Below are positions 40,301-52,300 of a stretch of 64,000 nt of DNA, in pieces. Source of the stretch: Omphiscola glabra (Eukaryota; Mollusca; Gastropoda; Lymnaeidae); contig OZ024809.1 in the NCBI GenBank assembly GCA_964017045.1, forward strand, positions 3,956,512-4,020,511, in the 5' to 3' direction. Under the pieces are notes generated by a model. That model had not been told where the DNA came from. It ran no database searches and was given only the letters and a program-made list of their open reading frames with translations. The translations under genes were made by a program, and so were the position numbers. Positions within the stretch are counted from its first letter, which is position 1. The number at the start of each line of letters is the position of its first letter.

Positions 40301-43300
40301 CTACTGTCGAGGTTGACGTCACGATCTGTTATATCGGTGCGCATTTTGTGTGGATCCCGTTTCCCTTTCATACACTTGGGCACCGCCACAACACACGTGT
40401 TCAAAGTGAAATCAACTGCTTCTATCCAGTTTGCAGATTATTTCAAAATATACAAAGTACGAAGTTCAGATAATAAATTACGTCTAAGCGCACAACATTT
40501 TCAGCCCAAATTGAGGTCCACATAAGCACCACCATAATGAGCTCAACATAAATAAATGATAATTTTCTTCTACACATCGCGATATTTCCAAACCGTTCAA
40601 TGTTTCAATCCAGTGTTTAGATAATGAAAGACAAAACTATCCAATGTTTCAATCCAGTGTATAGGTAATGAAACTCAAAACTATCCAATATTTCAATCCA
40701 GTGTACAGGTAACGAAAGTCAAAATTATTCAATGTTTCAATCCAGTGTATAGGTAATGAAAGTCAAAACTATCAAATGTTTCAATCCAGTGTATAGGTAA
40801 TAAAAGAAAAAACTATCCAATATTTCAATCCAGTGTACAGGTAATAAAAGAAAAAACTATCCAATATTTCAATCCAGTGTACAGGTAATGAAAGTCAAAG
40901 CTATAACGGGTTCAGTCCAATGTTCAGAGGATAGGAGTTTAACTATCAACTGTTTCTACCTAGTGTTCATTCCACAAAGGGGCAAAGGAAAAAGGTGTGT
41001 GGGGGGGGGGGGGGGGGAGTTGAATTAATCAAGTTAACCAAGGGCAGAGATGAGGGAGAATCCGGAATAAATCGTGATTAGGGTCGTGTTTCGCCCCTGG
41101 ATGTAAGGGACGCCCGTGACATTAAAGAAAGCTAAGGGCTCTTCGCAGATATGTTACGTCCATTAGTCGTGTCTCTGTGCGCGTGATGTTAGTTGTACAA
41201 TTGTACTACGGCCGGTCAGGTGATGTTAGTTGTACAATTGTACTACGGCCGGTCAGGTGATGTTAGTTGTACAATCGTACTACGGCCGGTCAGGTGATGT
41301 TAGTTGTACAATTTTACTACGGCCGGTCAGGTGATGTTAGTTGTACAATCGTACTACGGCCGGTCAGGTGAAGAGAAAAAAAAAGGGGGGGGGGGGCAAA
41401 AAAATGGAGAAATGTAAAAAAAATGTAATTTACTTTTTAATAAATTCAGAAGACACTAAAAACAAAGTTTCGTTGTAGAATATTTTATTTCATAAAAATC
41501 TTTTAAGAGGAAAGACCAGCTCCCTAAACGTCGACGAAAGATAGAGCGTCCCCCCCCCCCCCCCCCCCCCCCAGAATCCCACGCGACATTTCAAGTTCAA
41601 TAACGTTCTAGAAAAGTGACGCACGCTCCAAGACATGGCTGTCACTTTAATTGGGATGAGGAAAGAAACAAAACAGAACAGACATTCCAGCCTCAAGTTC
41701 TTCCTTATTGATATGACCTTCAACGTTAATATTTCGTTCAATGCGAGATGGGTTTATAGAACGAACTTCATCCTAGGGTTGGATGTTTATCTTATGAGAT
41801 CTTTTCAAGTGGTTCCCAAAGATACAAAATAGTAGAATTAAAATTAATTTTTTAAATAAAATTGTAATATTTCAAAAAATATATTTTAAAAAATAACATA
41901 AAATAAATATAGGAGATTGCTTAACAATAGATTAAAATCATTTTAAAATTATACTTAAAATATGTTTATCGTTTTATTTACTACCGAACAAGCTCAAATT
42001 AAGTTAGGTTTTAAATGTTTTATTTAACCAGGAGATGGAGTCCCGTAGGCGGATAACATTGGTACAATGAAACATTCCGACAACTCCTGCGACGCCACTT
42101 GTGCCGAGCTGTATCATCCACATGATGTTCCCTTTGGGTTATCCAGCGGCGTGGAGAAAGGCGATTTGTTGTTGGGAACCAGCTTATAATCCTAGAATTA
42201 TAATCCCAGGCCTTGTGGATTTCGTCCTGCGAAATCTACACCATCGTCACATTGTGACGGACGGATGCCAGCAAAAAAAAAGTTTTAATTTGAAAAGGAT
42301 TTTCTTCCGCAGTCATTTTACACAGATGCCCAGGTAGAGTGGGTAAAAAAAATAATTACCCGAGGGCACGTTATCCCGAATCACTAAAGACAATTTAGTC
42401 CCGGAAGAGTTGTCTATGGTTTTAGAACTACTGTTGCATCTCGTCTCCAAGCCACACCAATGTCAAGGTGGGTGGTACCAGTTTTGCTGAGTGAGCAGAT
42501 AACGTAATGGTGGCCAAGGGAGGCAAGAACACGTTTGGTTATATATAAAAACGCTACCTTGAAAACTGCAGACTGGGAGACGAGCTATCTTAACATAACT
42601 AGGACGACAGTCCTGCACGCGAGACAACATCTGCTAATATGGCGAATTCGATAATCTCACGTGAGCTGGTTGTCTGTAAACAGAGTGGATTGGTTGCTCC
42701 GCACAAGTCGATAGCGGAACAACCAATGTGACTTTTGGCATTTCAAATAAGATGTTCTTTACTCTTTCCTCTAAAACCCCAACACCGTTGCATTATTCTG
42801 TTACGGGGCGCCTGCATTCTTCTCCGCATTGTGACCACCCCGTGACTATTCTGTCAGCATTCGTGGTGAACTTGTCACATGGTACAGTTTTACCTATAGA
42901 TAAAAACCAGCCACAAATAGGTGTGTACATCCGACCCCGTTTCAAGTTTGGGGGGGGGGGGGGCGGGTTAAAGCATCCTTTAAAATATGTCTTAAGTCTT
43001 CCCGATAAATCCATTTTTAAATTTTTAAACTGTATTTCGCGAAATTTCCTCTTTTGTTTTGTTTGGGTTTTTTTTTGGTTTAAATGTATGTGGCTTTTGT
43101 ATTCAATATCAGCTCGTTTTTACTAGGCGTCTGGTTGAAAAGTAAAAATGATCAATTTAATACACATTCAGTACACATTCAGTACACATTCAGTACACAT
43201 TCAATACACAGTCAATACAGATTCAATTTTAACTCACACCCTCACGCACACAAACACCCCCCCCCCAAAAAAAAAAAAAAAAACAACCGGTGGATTGCGA

Positions 43301-46300
43301 GGTGCTGAGTTCTACAAATAATAAAGGTTATTCATCAAATTCTGATTTGATAATCATTTCAAGACAGGGGAGCTATTGTCACAAATATAAATCATGTTTC
43401 CTAAGTGAGATGAGACAAGAACCCGATCGCATCAATGTTAGACCCCCTTCAGAATTTTTTTTCTTCTTTTTCTCTCACTAAATCTTTGACATGTGATGGT
43501 CATTTCTTAGGTCATTTATCAATTCTCCCTAGGTCATTTATCAATTCTCCCTAGGTCATTTATCAATTCTCCCTAGGTCATTTATCAATTCTCCCTAGGT
43601 CATTTATCAATTCTCCCTAGGTCATTTATCAATTCTCCCTAGGTCATTTATCAATTCTCCCTAGGTCATTTATCAATTCTCCCTAGGTCATTTATCAATT
43701 CTCCCTAGGTCATTTATCAATTCTCCCTAGGTCATTTATCAATTCTCCCTAGGTCATTTATCAATTCTCCCTAGGTCATTTATCAATTCTCCCTAGGTCA
43801 TTTATCAATTCTCCCTAGGTCATTTATCAATTCTCCCTAGGTCATTTATCAATTCTCCCTAGGTCATTTATCAATTCTCCCTAGGTCATTTATCAATTCT
43901 CCCTAGGTCATTTATCCCTTCTCCGTTACGTTGAATTTAAAAAAGAAAAGGCTTATAAATATTAATTTAGGACATATTTTTATTACATGTCCACTACAAC
44001 CAAGATGTTGAGATTCCCTGACTGTCAAACCCTGATCAAATAATTGAATGCGATGCCGAAATTGAAGAGCTGAATAGTGTACAATTATCTAACATCACGT
44101 GTAAACGGCTTGCTCCAGTCCCCAGTATGACACCATTCAATAGTACAAAGGGAAAAAAAGATGAAAAAAGAAACAAATCTCAAAGAAAACAAGAGTTCAA
44201 TATGTTATTAACTTGGAAAATGTCGGGAAAACCGCCAAAGAACACCAGGCAAGCAACAGTGGGGATAGAAAGGTAATGGTAGGGTAGAGTGCTAAGGACG
44301 TGTATGTCGTAGGGTAGAGTGCTAAGGACGTGTATGTCTTTTGTGATTGCGTGTTTGGTTCGTATAGAGTATTTGGGTAGCTGTTGTATTGTGTATTTTG
44401 AGACGTTTTTTGGGGTTAGAGCAGTGGTTCTCAACCTTCCTAATGCCACGACCCTTTAACACAGTTCCTCGTGTTGTGGCGACCCCTAACCACAAACGTA
44501 TTATCGTTTCTGCTTCATAACTGTAGAGTATATTTGTTTTCCGATGGTCTTATGCGACCCATCTGATAGGGTCGTTCGACCCCCAAAGGGGTCGCGACCC
44601 ACGGGTTGAGAACCACTGGGTTAGAGGAAATGACGTTGTTGAATGGTGTTGTTATGGGTCGGAATGATAGCAGTGATGACGTGTTCGATTTTTATCTGTT
44701 GTATTATATTTAATATAAAGAGACTTTTCTTCCATGAATCAATGGTCTGCTGAGTAATTGTAACCACTAGACAACGAAGGTATTGAACTGGTCATTCCCG
44801 GTTCGTACCACGGATTTTTTGTCAAGGGTCCCATTTGACCCGGCGCCAGTTAAATCAGTATCGATTACAAAATATTTCGATTCCAGAACATTCCAGTGGT
44901 AAACTAGATAAGGCAGGGCAGGACATCACACATTTTTAAGTCAACGCACTGTAAAGTCACCGAGACAGGTTCCACATTCGTAGGTCACTGCGACCGTACC
45001 GCTGCACTGCAAATACATTGTGACTATTTGTGGTCATGCCTTTTGCTCTAACCAAATCAATGTAACTGTTCACTTCTTCACCAAGGCAATGTGACATCAA
45101 CACTGCATCACGAAGCCAATGTGGCATATACACTGCAAAACCAAGTCATGTGACATCTTCACTGCATCATCAAGTCAATGTGACATCTACACTGCATCAC
45201 CAAGTTAATGTGACATCTACACTGCATCACCAAGGCAATGTGACATCAACACTGCATCACCAAGTCAATGTGACATCTTCACTGCATCACCAAGTCAATG
45301 TGACATCTTTACTGCATCACCAAGTCAATGTGACATCAACACTGCATCACCAAGTCAATGTGACAACACTGCATCACCAAGTCAATGTGACAACAATGCA
45401 TCACCAAGTCAATGTGACATCTACACTGCATCACAAGGTCAATGTGACATCTACACTGCATCACCAAGTCAATGTGACATCTACACTGCATCACCAAGTC
45501 AACGTGACATCTTCACTGCATCACCAAGTCAATGCGACATCTTTACTGCATCACCAAGTCAATGTGACATCAACACTGCATCACCAAGTCAATGTGACAA
45601 CACTGCATCCCCAAGTCAATGTGACATCAACGCTGCATCACCAAGCCAATGTGACATCTACACTGCATCACGGGGGTGGGGGTGGGGTCTTCTTCCACAT
45701 TGAAGGAGAAAGGGTCAGCAAAAAATTGAAAAGTGGCTGTGTGTGTTTTGAAATCTGCAAACATGTGATCAAATTCTTCCTGTAGCTTAGCAATGACATC
45801 AGTATACTAACTATTGAATGGTGTGCCCAGGTCCATGAGTACTTTGCATGTTGGGCAGAGGTTTCTCTGAGAACCATAACAAAAGTTTTGTGCAGAATGC
45901 CCTGACATTGTCATAGGCAACACTGACAAGCTGCCCCCTGGTCTAGCAACTTCTTAAGTACATTCAGTTCCTGTGTAATTACTCAAGAAAAGACAGAGTC
46001 CATGAGCCATTTGGGATCACTTAGTACAGGAACAACCACCACATTCTTCTCCGTGAAGTCTTTGAAGACTAAAACATGTTCAAACAGTAGGCAGGAGCAG
46101 AAATTATTTATGAATTATTGGTGCGAAGGAAGATGCTATTGTAGGGAGAATGAATTTTGATCTTTTTATCGTAGAAAAGGCCTCGGAGCTGACAGGCTCG
46201 GAATTTCCCTCACTCGTAAACACTAGCGGCAATTTTAATAGGGATTATTTTGATATTGTGTCAGATTACTACGATATACACAATTACATTATACATTTCC

Positions 46301-49300
46301 CACTAATTGAATTTTTAAACTTCTCTCAAAACCAAAATTTGGCCATTAAAATGCTATAAAATAAAAGATTTTAGGCCGATTTTAAAATGGCTTTGCCCAT
46401 TATGAACAACGTCCAAATCTATACAAATATAATATTTAAAAAAAACAGAATGAGACTAGTCGGTAAGGTTCGGCAGAAACCGTCGCCGAGGGTCACATTA
46501 TAGATATGAGAATGGGGAAATCGCGCGGGCCGCATTAACACTAAACTTTGCTGTGGTCAGCCGGTTGCAATTTTGAGACCCCTGATTCAGACAATACAGG
46601 AATCGAGATCGGATATAAGTGTATCTATATCGGATATACGTGTATCGGAACTTGCCTTCCCGATACATCAGCCTTTCAGATTATGCATATTCATATATCG
46701 AGATAAGATATGAAGGTATCGGAAACCGACATCCTGATGCACTCTCAATTCAGACAACACATCTATCGACACTCGCTTGTTTGTTTCGACCCCTATAAAA
46801 AACATAGAGCCAGCCCCATTTTACTCACCTTTTTCAATCGTTTCAAACGACCAACGACCCATGAGTAACAGAAACAACAGAGGGAAAACACTGAGCTGTC
46901 CTGTCAAGACACGTCCGTCCCACACACTGCAATGTGGTACAGACCACACACTGCAATGTGGTACAGACCACACACTTCAATGTGGTACAGACCACACACT
47001 GCAATGTGGTACAGACCACACACTGCAATGTGGTACTGACCACACACTGCAATGTGGTACAGACACAACTGTAGTAGATGGCACTGATATATCCTTTCAA
47101 GACACGCCCGTCCCACACAATGAAGATCCAGAAAATGTCTAGATTCTGTAAAAATCGTTTTCATCATTGGGGATTCCTTTCTCCCTTTTGTCCACCCCCT
47201 ACCTCCCCACTCCCTCCACATCATCTCCCAGAACTCTCGGCACAAATTCAAAGTTACTGTAAATACTTTGGATACCGATCTGTTTCCATAATTGGTTCAC
47301 TTTGATTCCAAATAAGCCCCAGCGCTTCCCTCGGACACATACAAACAAACTCCTGACTATATAGTTTGCACTTTTCAGTGTTTACATCACTCCGCCACCC
47401 CCATCCCTCACTTTATCGTCCAGAACGGGGCTTCTAAAAATGTTACAATTTCTTACTCTCCCCCCCCCCCCCCCCCAAACAGGAACGGATCCGAAATCCT
47501 AAAGGAGGAGTCGGTGAAATGGCAGGAGGCGGGGTCGATGAAATGGCAAGAGGAGTCGGTGAAATGGCAGCAGGAGGGGTCGGTGAAATGGCAGGAGGAG
47601 TCGGTGAAATGGTAGGAGGAGTCGGTGAAATGGCAGGAGGAGTCAGTGAAATGGCAGGAAGAGTCTGTGAAATTGCAGGAAGAGTCGGTGAAATGGCAGG
47701 AGGAGTCGGTGAAATGGCAGGAGGAGGAGTCGGTGAAATGGCAGGAGGAGGAGTCGGTGAAATGGCAGGAGGAGGAGTCGGTGAAATGGCAGGAGGAGGA
47801 GTCGGTGAAATGGCAGGAGGAGGAGTCGGTGAAATGGCAGGAGGAGGGGGTCGGTGAAATGGCAGGAGGAGGAGTCGGTGAAATGGCAGGAGGAGGAGTC
47901 GGTGAAATGGCAGGAAGAGGAGTTGGTGAAATGGCAGGAGGAGGAGTCGGTGAAATGGCAGGAGGAGTCGGTGAAATGGCAGGAGGAGTCGGTGAAATGG
48001 CAGGAGGAGTCGGTGAAATGGCAGGAGGAGGAGTCAGTGAAATGGCACGAGGAGTCGGTGAAATGGCACGAGGAGTCGGTGAAATACACGAGGAGTCGTG
48101 AAATGGCAGGAGGAGTCGGTAAAATGGCACGAGGAGTCGGTGAAATACACGAGGAGTCGGTGCAATGGCACGAGGAGTCATGAAATGGCAGGAGGAGTCG
48201 GTGATATGGCACGAGGAGTCGGTGAAATGGCACGAGGAGTCGGTGAAATGGCACGAGGAGTCGGTGCAATGGCACGAGGAGTCATGAAATGGCATACATG
48301 ACAGTATAAACGTATGTATAAGTATGAAGCCTTCGCTCGATGTGTAGCCTGCTATGTCAAGTCATAATGTATTTATGGTTAATTATTTGTCTGGATATCG
48401 GCGCAACGCTCCTGTTCACTATGGTCAATACTTGCAGCCAAAAGATCCCAAACAGCCCAACCCCAGGTTGAAAGGCAGCTGACCGTCCTCCAGCACTCAG
48501 TCACGATGCTGCTGGGTATCGTCCATGGCTTGACATGTAAATAGTTACGGAATGGGTGGAGTGAATATACATTCTTTTGTATTTAATTAATGTATTTTAA
48601 TTTTTATAAGTTCATGATTATGTTTGTTAAATTGTATGTACAGCACGGTGAGCCCAACCTTAGGCTGGGGTACCACGCTATATAAAACTACCACTAACAA
48701 TTGTAATAATAATAAAAAATAATAATAATATGACATTTGACTTATTGTATTGTTTGGTTTGTTTCATCACCGGTGTGTTGAAGGCGACAACCGAGCTCAC
48801 ATTAGACATGTTCTTACAACACATAGAATCTGTCAGAACTTTCAATCCGTCATTTGTGAGGTAACTAGGGGCTGGTAACGAATAATTTAATTTTAAATAG
48901 TTAACTCTCACATAGAACTGAGGTAGCTGGTATGTCCAATAATGACAATTAACTCTCACATAGAACTGAGGTAGCTGGTATGTCCAATAATGACAATTAA
49001 CTCTCACATAGAACTGAGGTAGCTGGTATGTCCAATAATGACAATTAACTCTCACATAGAACTGAGGTAGCTGGTATGTCCAATAATGACAATTAACTCT
49101 CACATAGAACTGAGGTAGCTGGTATGTCCAATAATGACAATTAACTCTCACATAGAACTGAGGTAGCTGGTATGTCCAATAATGACAATTAACTCTCACA
49201 TAGAACTGAGGTAGCTGGTATGTCAAATAAATGACAATTAACTCTCACATAGAACTGAGGTAGCTGGTATGTCCAATAATGACAATTAACTCTCACATAG

Positions 49301-52300
49301 AACTGAGGTAGCTGGTATGTCCAATAATGACAATTAACTCTCACATAGAACTGAGGTAGCTGGTATATACGCAGACAAGTATTGGCCAATAATGCCAATA
49401 AACGTTCACACATAATTGAGGTAGCTGGTATGTACATAACTGAGGTGGCTGGTGTGTACAGAACTGGGGCAGCTGCTATGTACAGACATAGCTTGGCCAA
49501 TAATGCCAAAAAACTTTCACACAGAAGGGAGGTAGCTGGTATGTACAGACATAGCTTGGCTGGTATGCACAGAACTGAGGTAGCTGGTATGTACGCATAC
49601 AGCTTGGCCAAAAATGCCAATTTCGGACATCGATTTTAAGCTTCAACCATAGTCGTGGATGAACTGATGCAGCAACTTTTTTCTCGTTTTTATAGCGGTG
49701 TAGTTCGTCAGCAGCGCTTTCAACGCCTTCTACCGAGTCGGAGTCAGACTTCGTCAGCTTCATACGCTTTGCATTAGATTCGCGTATGGTTTCATTGGTT
49801 CTGACGGTATCTTCAATAGTCTGCAACTGACCTTTTTAACAGACTAAATGCTATTTGATGCCCTTTAAGTGACAAGTTCGTTCTTTTGAATCGTCTGCCG
49901 AGCACTTCAGTTTTTATATCGTGGACCAAGTGCTGTTGCAATTTGTAACATTTCAATACTGGTCATACCAGCTACAAGTTCTATAACTATAAAGTCCTTA
50001 AAAGAAGCTGCATTGCTAATTAGCATGGATCATTCACAATCATGTGCTTTGCCAATGAAGATAACAGTGGCAATACACTACACGACACATTCTGTTGACC
50101 GCCAAGTAGGACCGTTGCCTGACATAACAACTACATGACACATTCTGTGGACCGCCAAGTAAGACCGTTGCCTGACATAACAACTACATGACACATTCTG
50201 TGGACCGCCAAGTAGGACCGTTGCCTGACATAACAACTACATGACACATTCTGTTGACCGCCAAGTAGGACCGTTGCCTGACATAACAACTACATGACAC
50301 ATTCTGTTGACCGCCAAGTAGGACCGTTGCCTGACATAACAACTACATGACACATTCTGTTGACCGCCAAGTAGGACCGTTGCCTGACATAACAACTACA
50401 TGACACATTCTGTTGACCGCCAAGTAGGACCGTTGCCTGACATAACAACTACATGACACATTCTGTGGACCGCCAAGTAAGACCGTTGCCTGACATAATA
50501 ACTACATGACACGTTCTGTGGACCACCAAGTAGGACCGTTGCCTGACATAACTACATGACACATATTTTTGACCGCCAAGTAGGACAGTTGCCTGACAGA
50601 CCAAGTCCAAAACTTCGACGGATTTTGAAATATTTTACCAATCACACTAACAGCTTTGAACCTTAATACTGAATTTCTTCCTGTGACTTGGAGAAAGATA
50701 TTGTTTCTCTTGCCTGCAGCAGACTTTGAGGCATCACAAAAATACAATGGACTACGATGAGTCGATTTTTTTGTCATTTGATAAGAGTAAGTTCGAGTAA
50801 GACTTCCGGGAGGCTGTCTGCAACACACTAGTCACTCACAAATTTTTCTTCAAACAACTTTCTTCCTTTAATCATAAATGAATTATAATTATTGTCACAT
50901 TTATTAATGTCATTTAAAAACACGTGTACTCAAGAATATTTTGAAAAGTAAAATTTTTAATTAACATTGGGGAAGCGCTGATCGAGACAAACATTTTGCT
51001 TAAAAATTAATGATAATGGCTGATCAGCTGTTATCCGTTGTTATGTGTAGCAGACAGCCTACAGAAGGCTTAAACATATCACGTGACAAAACAAGGAAGT
51101 GGCTAATCGTAGTCCATTCCATCTTATTAGAACATCTTGCTGTAGTTTGCGCAATTGTGACTCACTACAATTTTGTAATTCGGTAATGTTTGTTTGCACC
51201 ACATCTTACATTGTTTACTGTCATTTTATGCCACCTGACATCCGATACATTTCTTAGTGATGGGCAGAAAATGTGGAATTCGATTTATCGTTAATCCAAA
51301 ATTTAACCGTTAAAAAATGTATCGATTAATTAATCTTTAATTTCCGCAGCCCTTGACGTAACTCATTCTTTCGTAAGTGTAAACAGTTTTTTTAAAACCA
51401 GTTCTCAATAGTTGAGATCCACCGTACCATATGGTAGCCATCTCAATAGTTGAGATCCACCGTACCATATGGTAGCCATCTCAATAGTTGAGATCCACCA
51501 TACCACATGGTAGCCATCTTAATAGTTGAGATCCACCGTACCATATGGTAGCCATCTCAATAGTTGAGATCCACCGTTAACCTGGATGAAGGTTAAGTTT
51601 AATGAATTACTGCTACATTCTGGCATTGACGAATCCTTGCAGAGCAATCCACGCTAAGCAAGAAGTTGTCATGGTGATTTTATATTGGATCAGGTGACAA
51701 TCAGTCTGGTCCCTCAAAGAAAAGAAAGAAAGGGCGGTGGTTCATCGCCCAGAACTGTCGGCTCGGTGCCCCGAACAGCAAATAATGTAACAACAGCTCA
51801 CGTGAAAAAATACCGTACGGTAATAAATAGCCCAGCAAGGATTGTTCTAAGGCTTAGATAGCGGTCTTCTAAACAATCTTGACCCACCCGGATAACATCC
51901 AAAGTTTTCAAGTAAATTTCAAGTATCATTTTATTGGTGTGGGCAAGACAAAAAAAAAACTATTATAGGAACAATGTCTTGTTTGAAATAATTGAACTTA
52001 ATTATAAAGTTATTATTTATTTTATATTTTTTTTACTTTTTAATTATCTGTGACCTTAAGTCTTAAGGTTATATAGATGCTCTAATGCTGCACGGAGGAG
52101 TGGCTAAAAATGTGAGACCCCTTGGTGCTAAATGGTGTGGTCGTAAAATCGATAGAAAGTTCGTGGCGGCAAGTGTAGTCGATGTAAATGGATTTTTATA
52201 CAGGATGTGTGTTTGTGCTCGGGGAAAACAAGAGGGGGGGGGGGTGTATATCAGAGGTGTATATCGGATTCGGAAGACAAAGTAAAATAAATGGTTAATT

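Noticed and set aside
44750..44835. tRNA gene suggested by CCCGGTTCGTACCACGG
   Set aside because: A B-box-like word is present, but no A-box at the right distance and no cloverleaf could be drawn.
45150..45785. 211-codon frame (TSTLHHQVNV repeats) as a gene
   Set aside because: It is a 30-bp minisatellite that runs into a transposase relic; no family similarity.
47453..48301. Open frames of up to 280 codons on both strands
   Set aside because: All are readings of a 21/24/27-bp array whose unit length is a multiple of three.
48678..49226. 182-codon minus-strand frame (YQLPQFYVRVNCHYW repeats)
   Set aside because: A reading of the 48-bp array; repeat period divisible by three explains it.
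50580..50840. Minus-strand 108-codon frame as a BEL/Pao retrotransposon fragment (LYFCDAS)
   Set aside because: Only three or four residues resemble the motif, and nothing follows in order.
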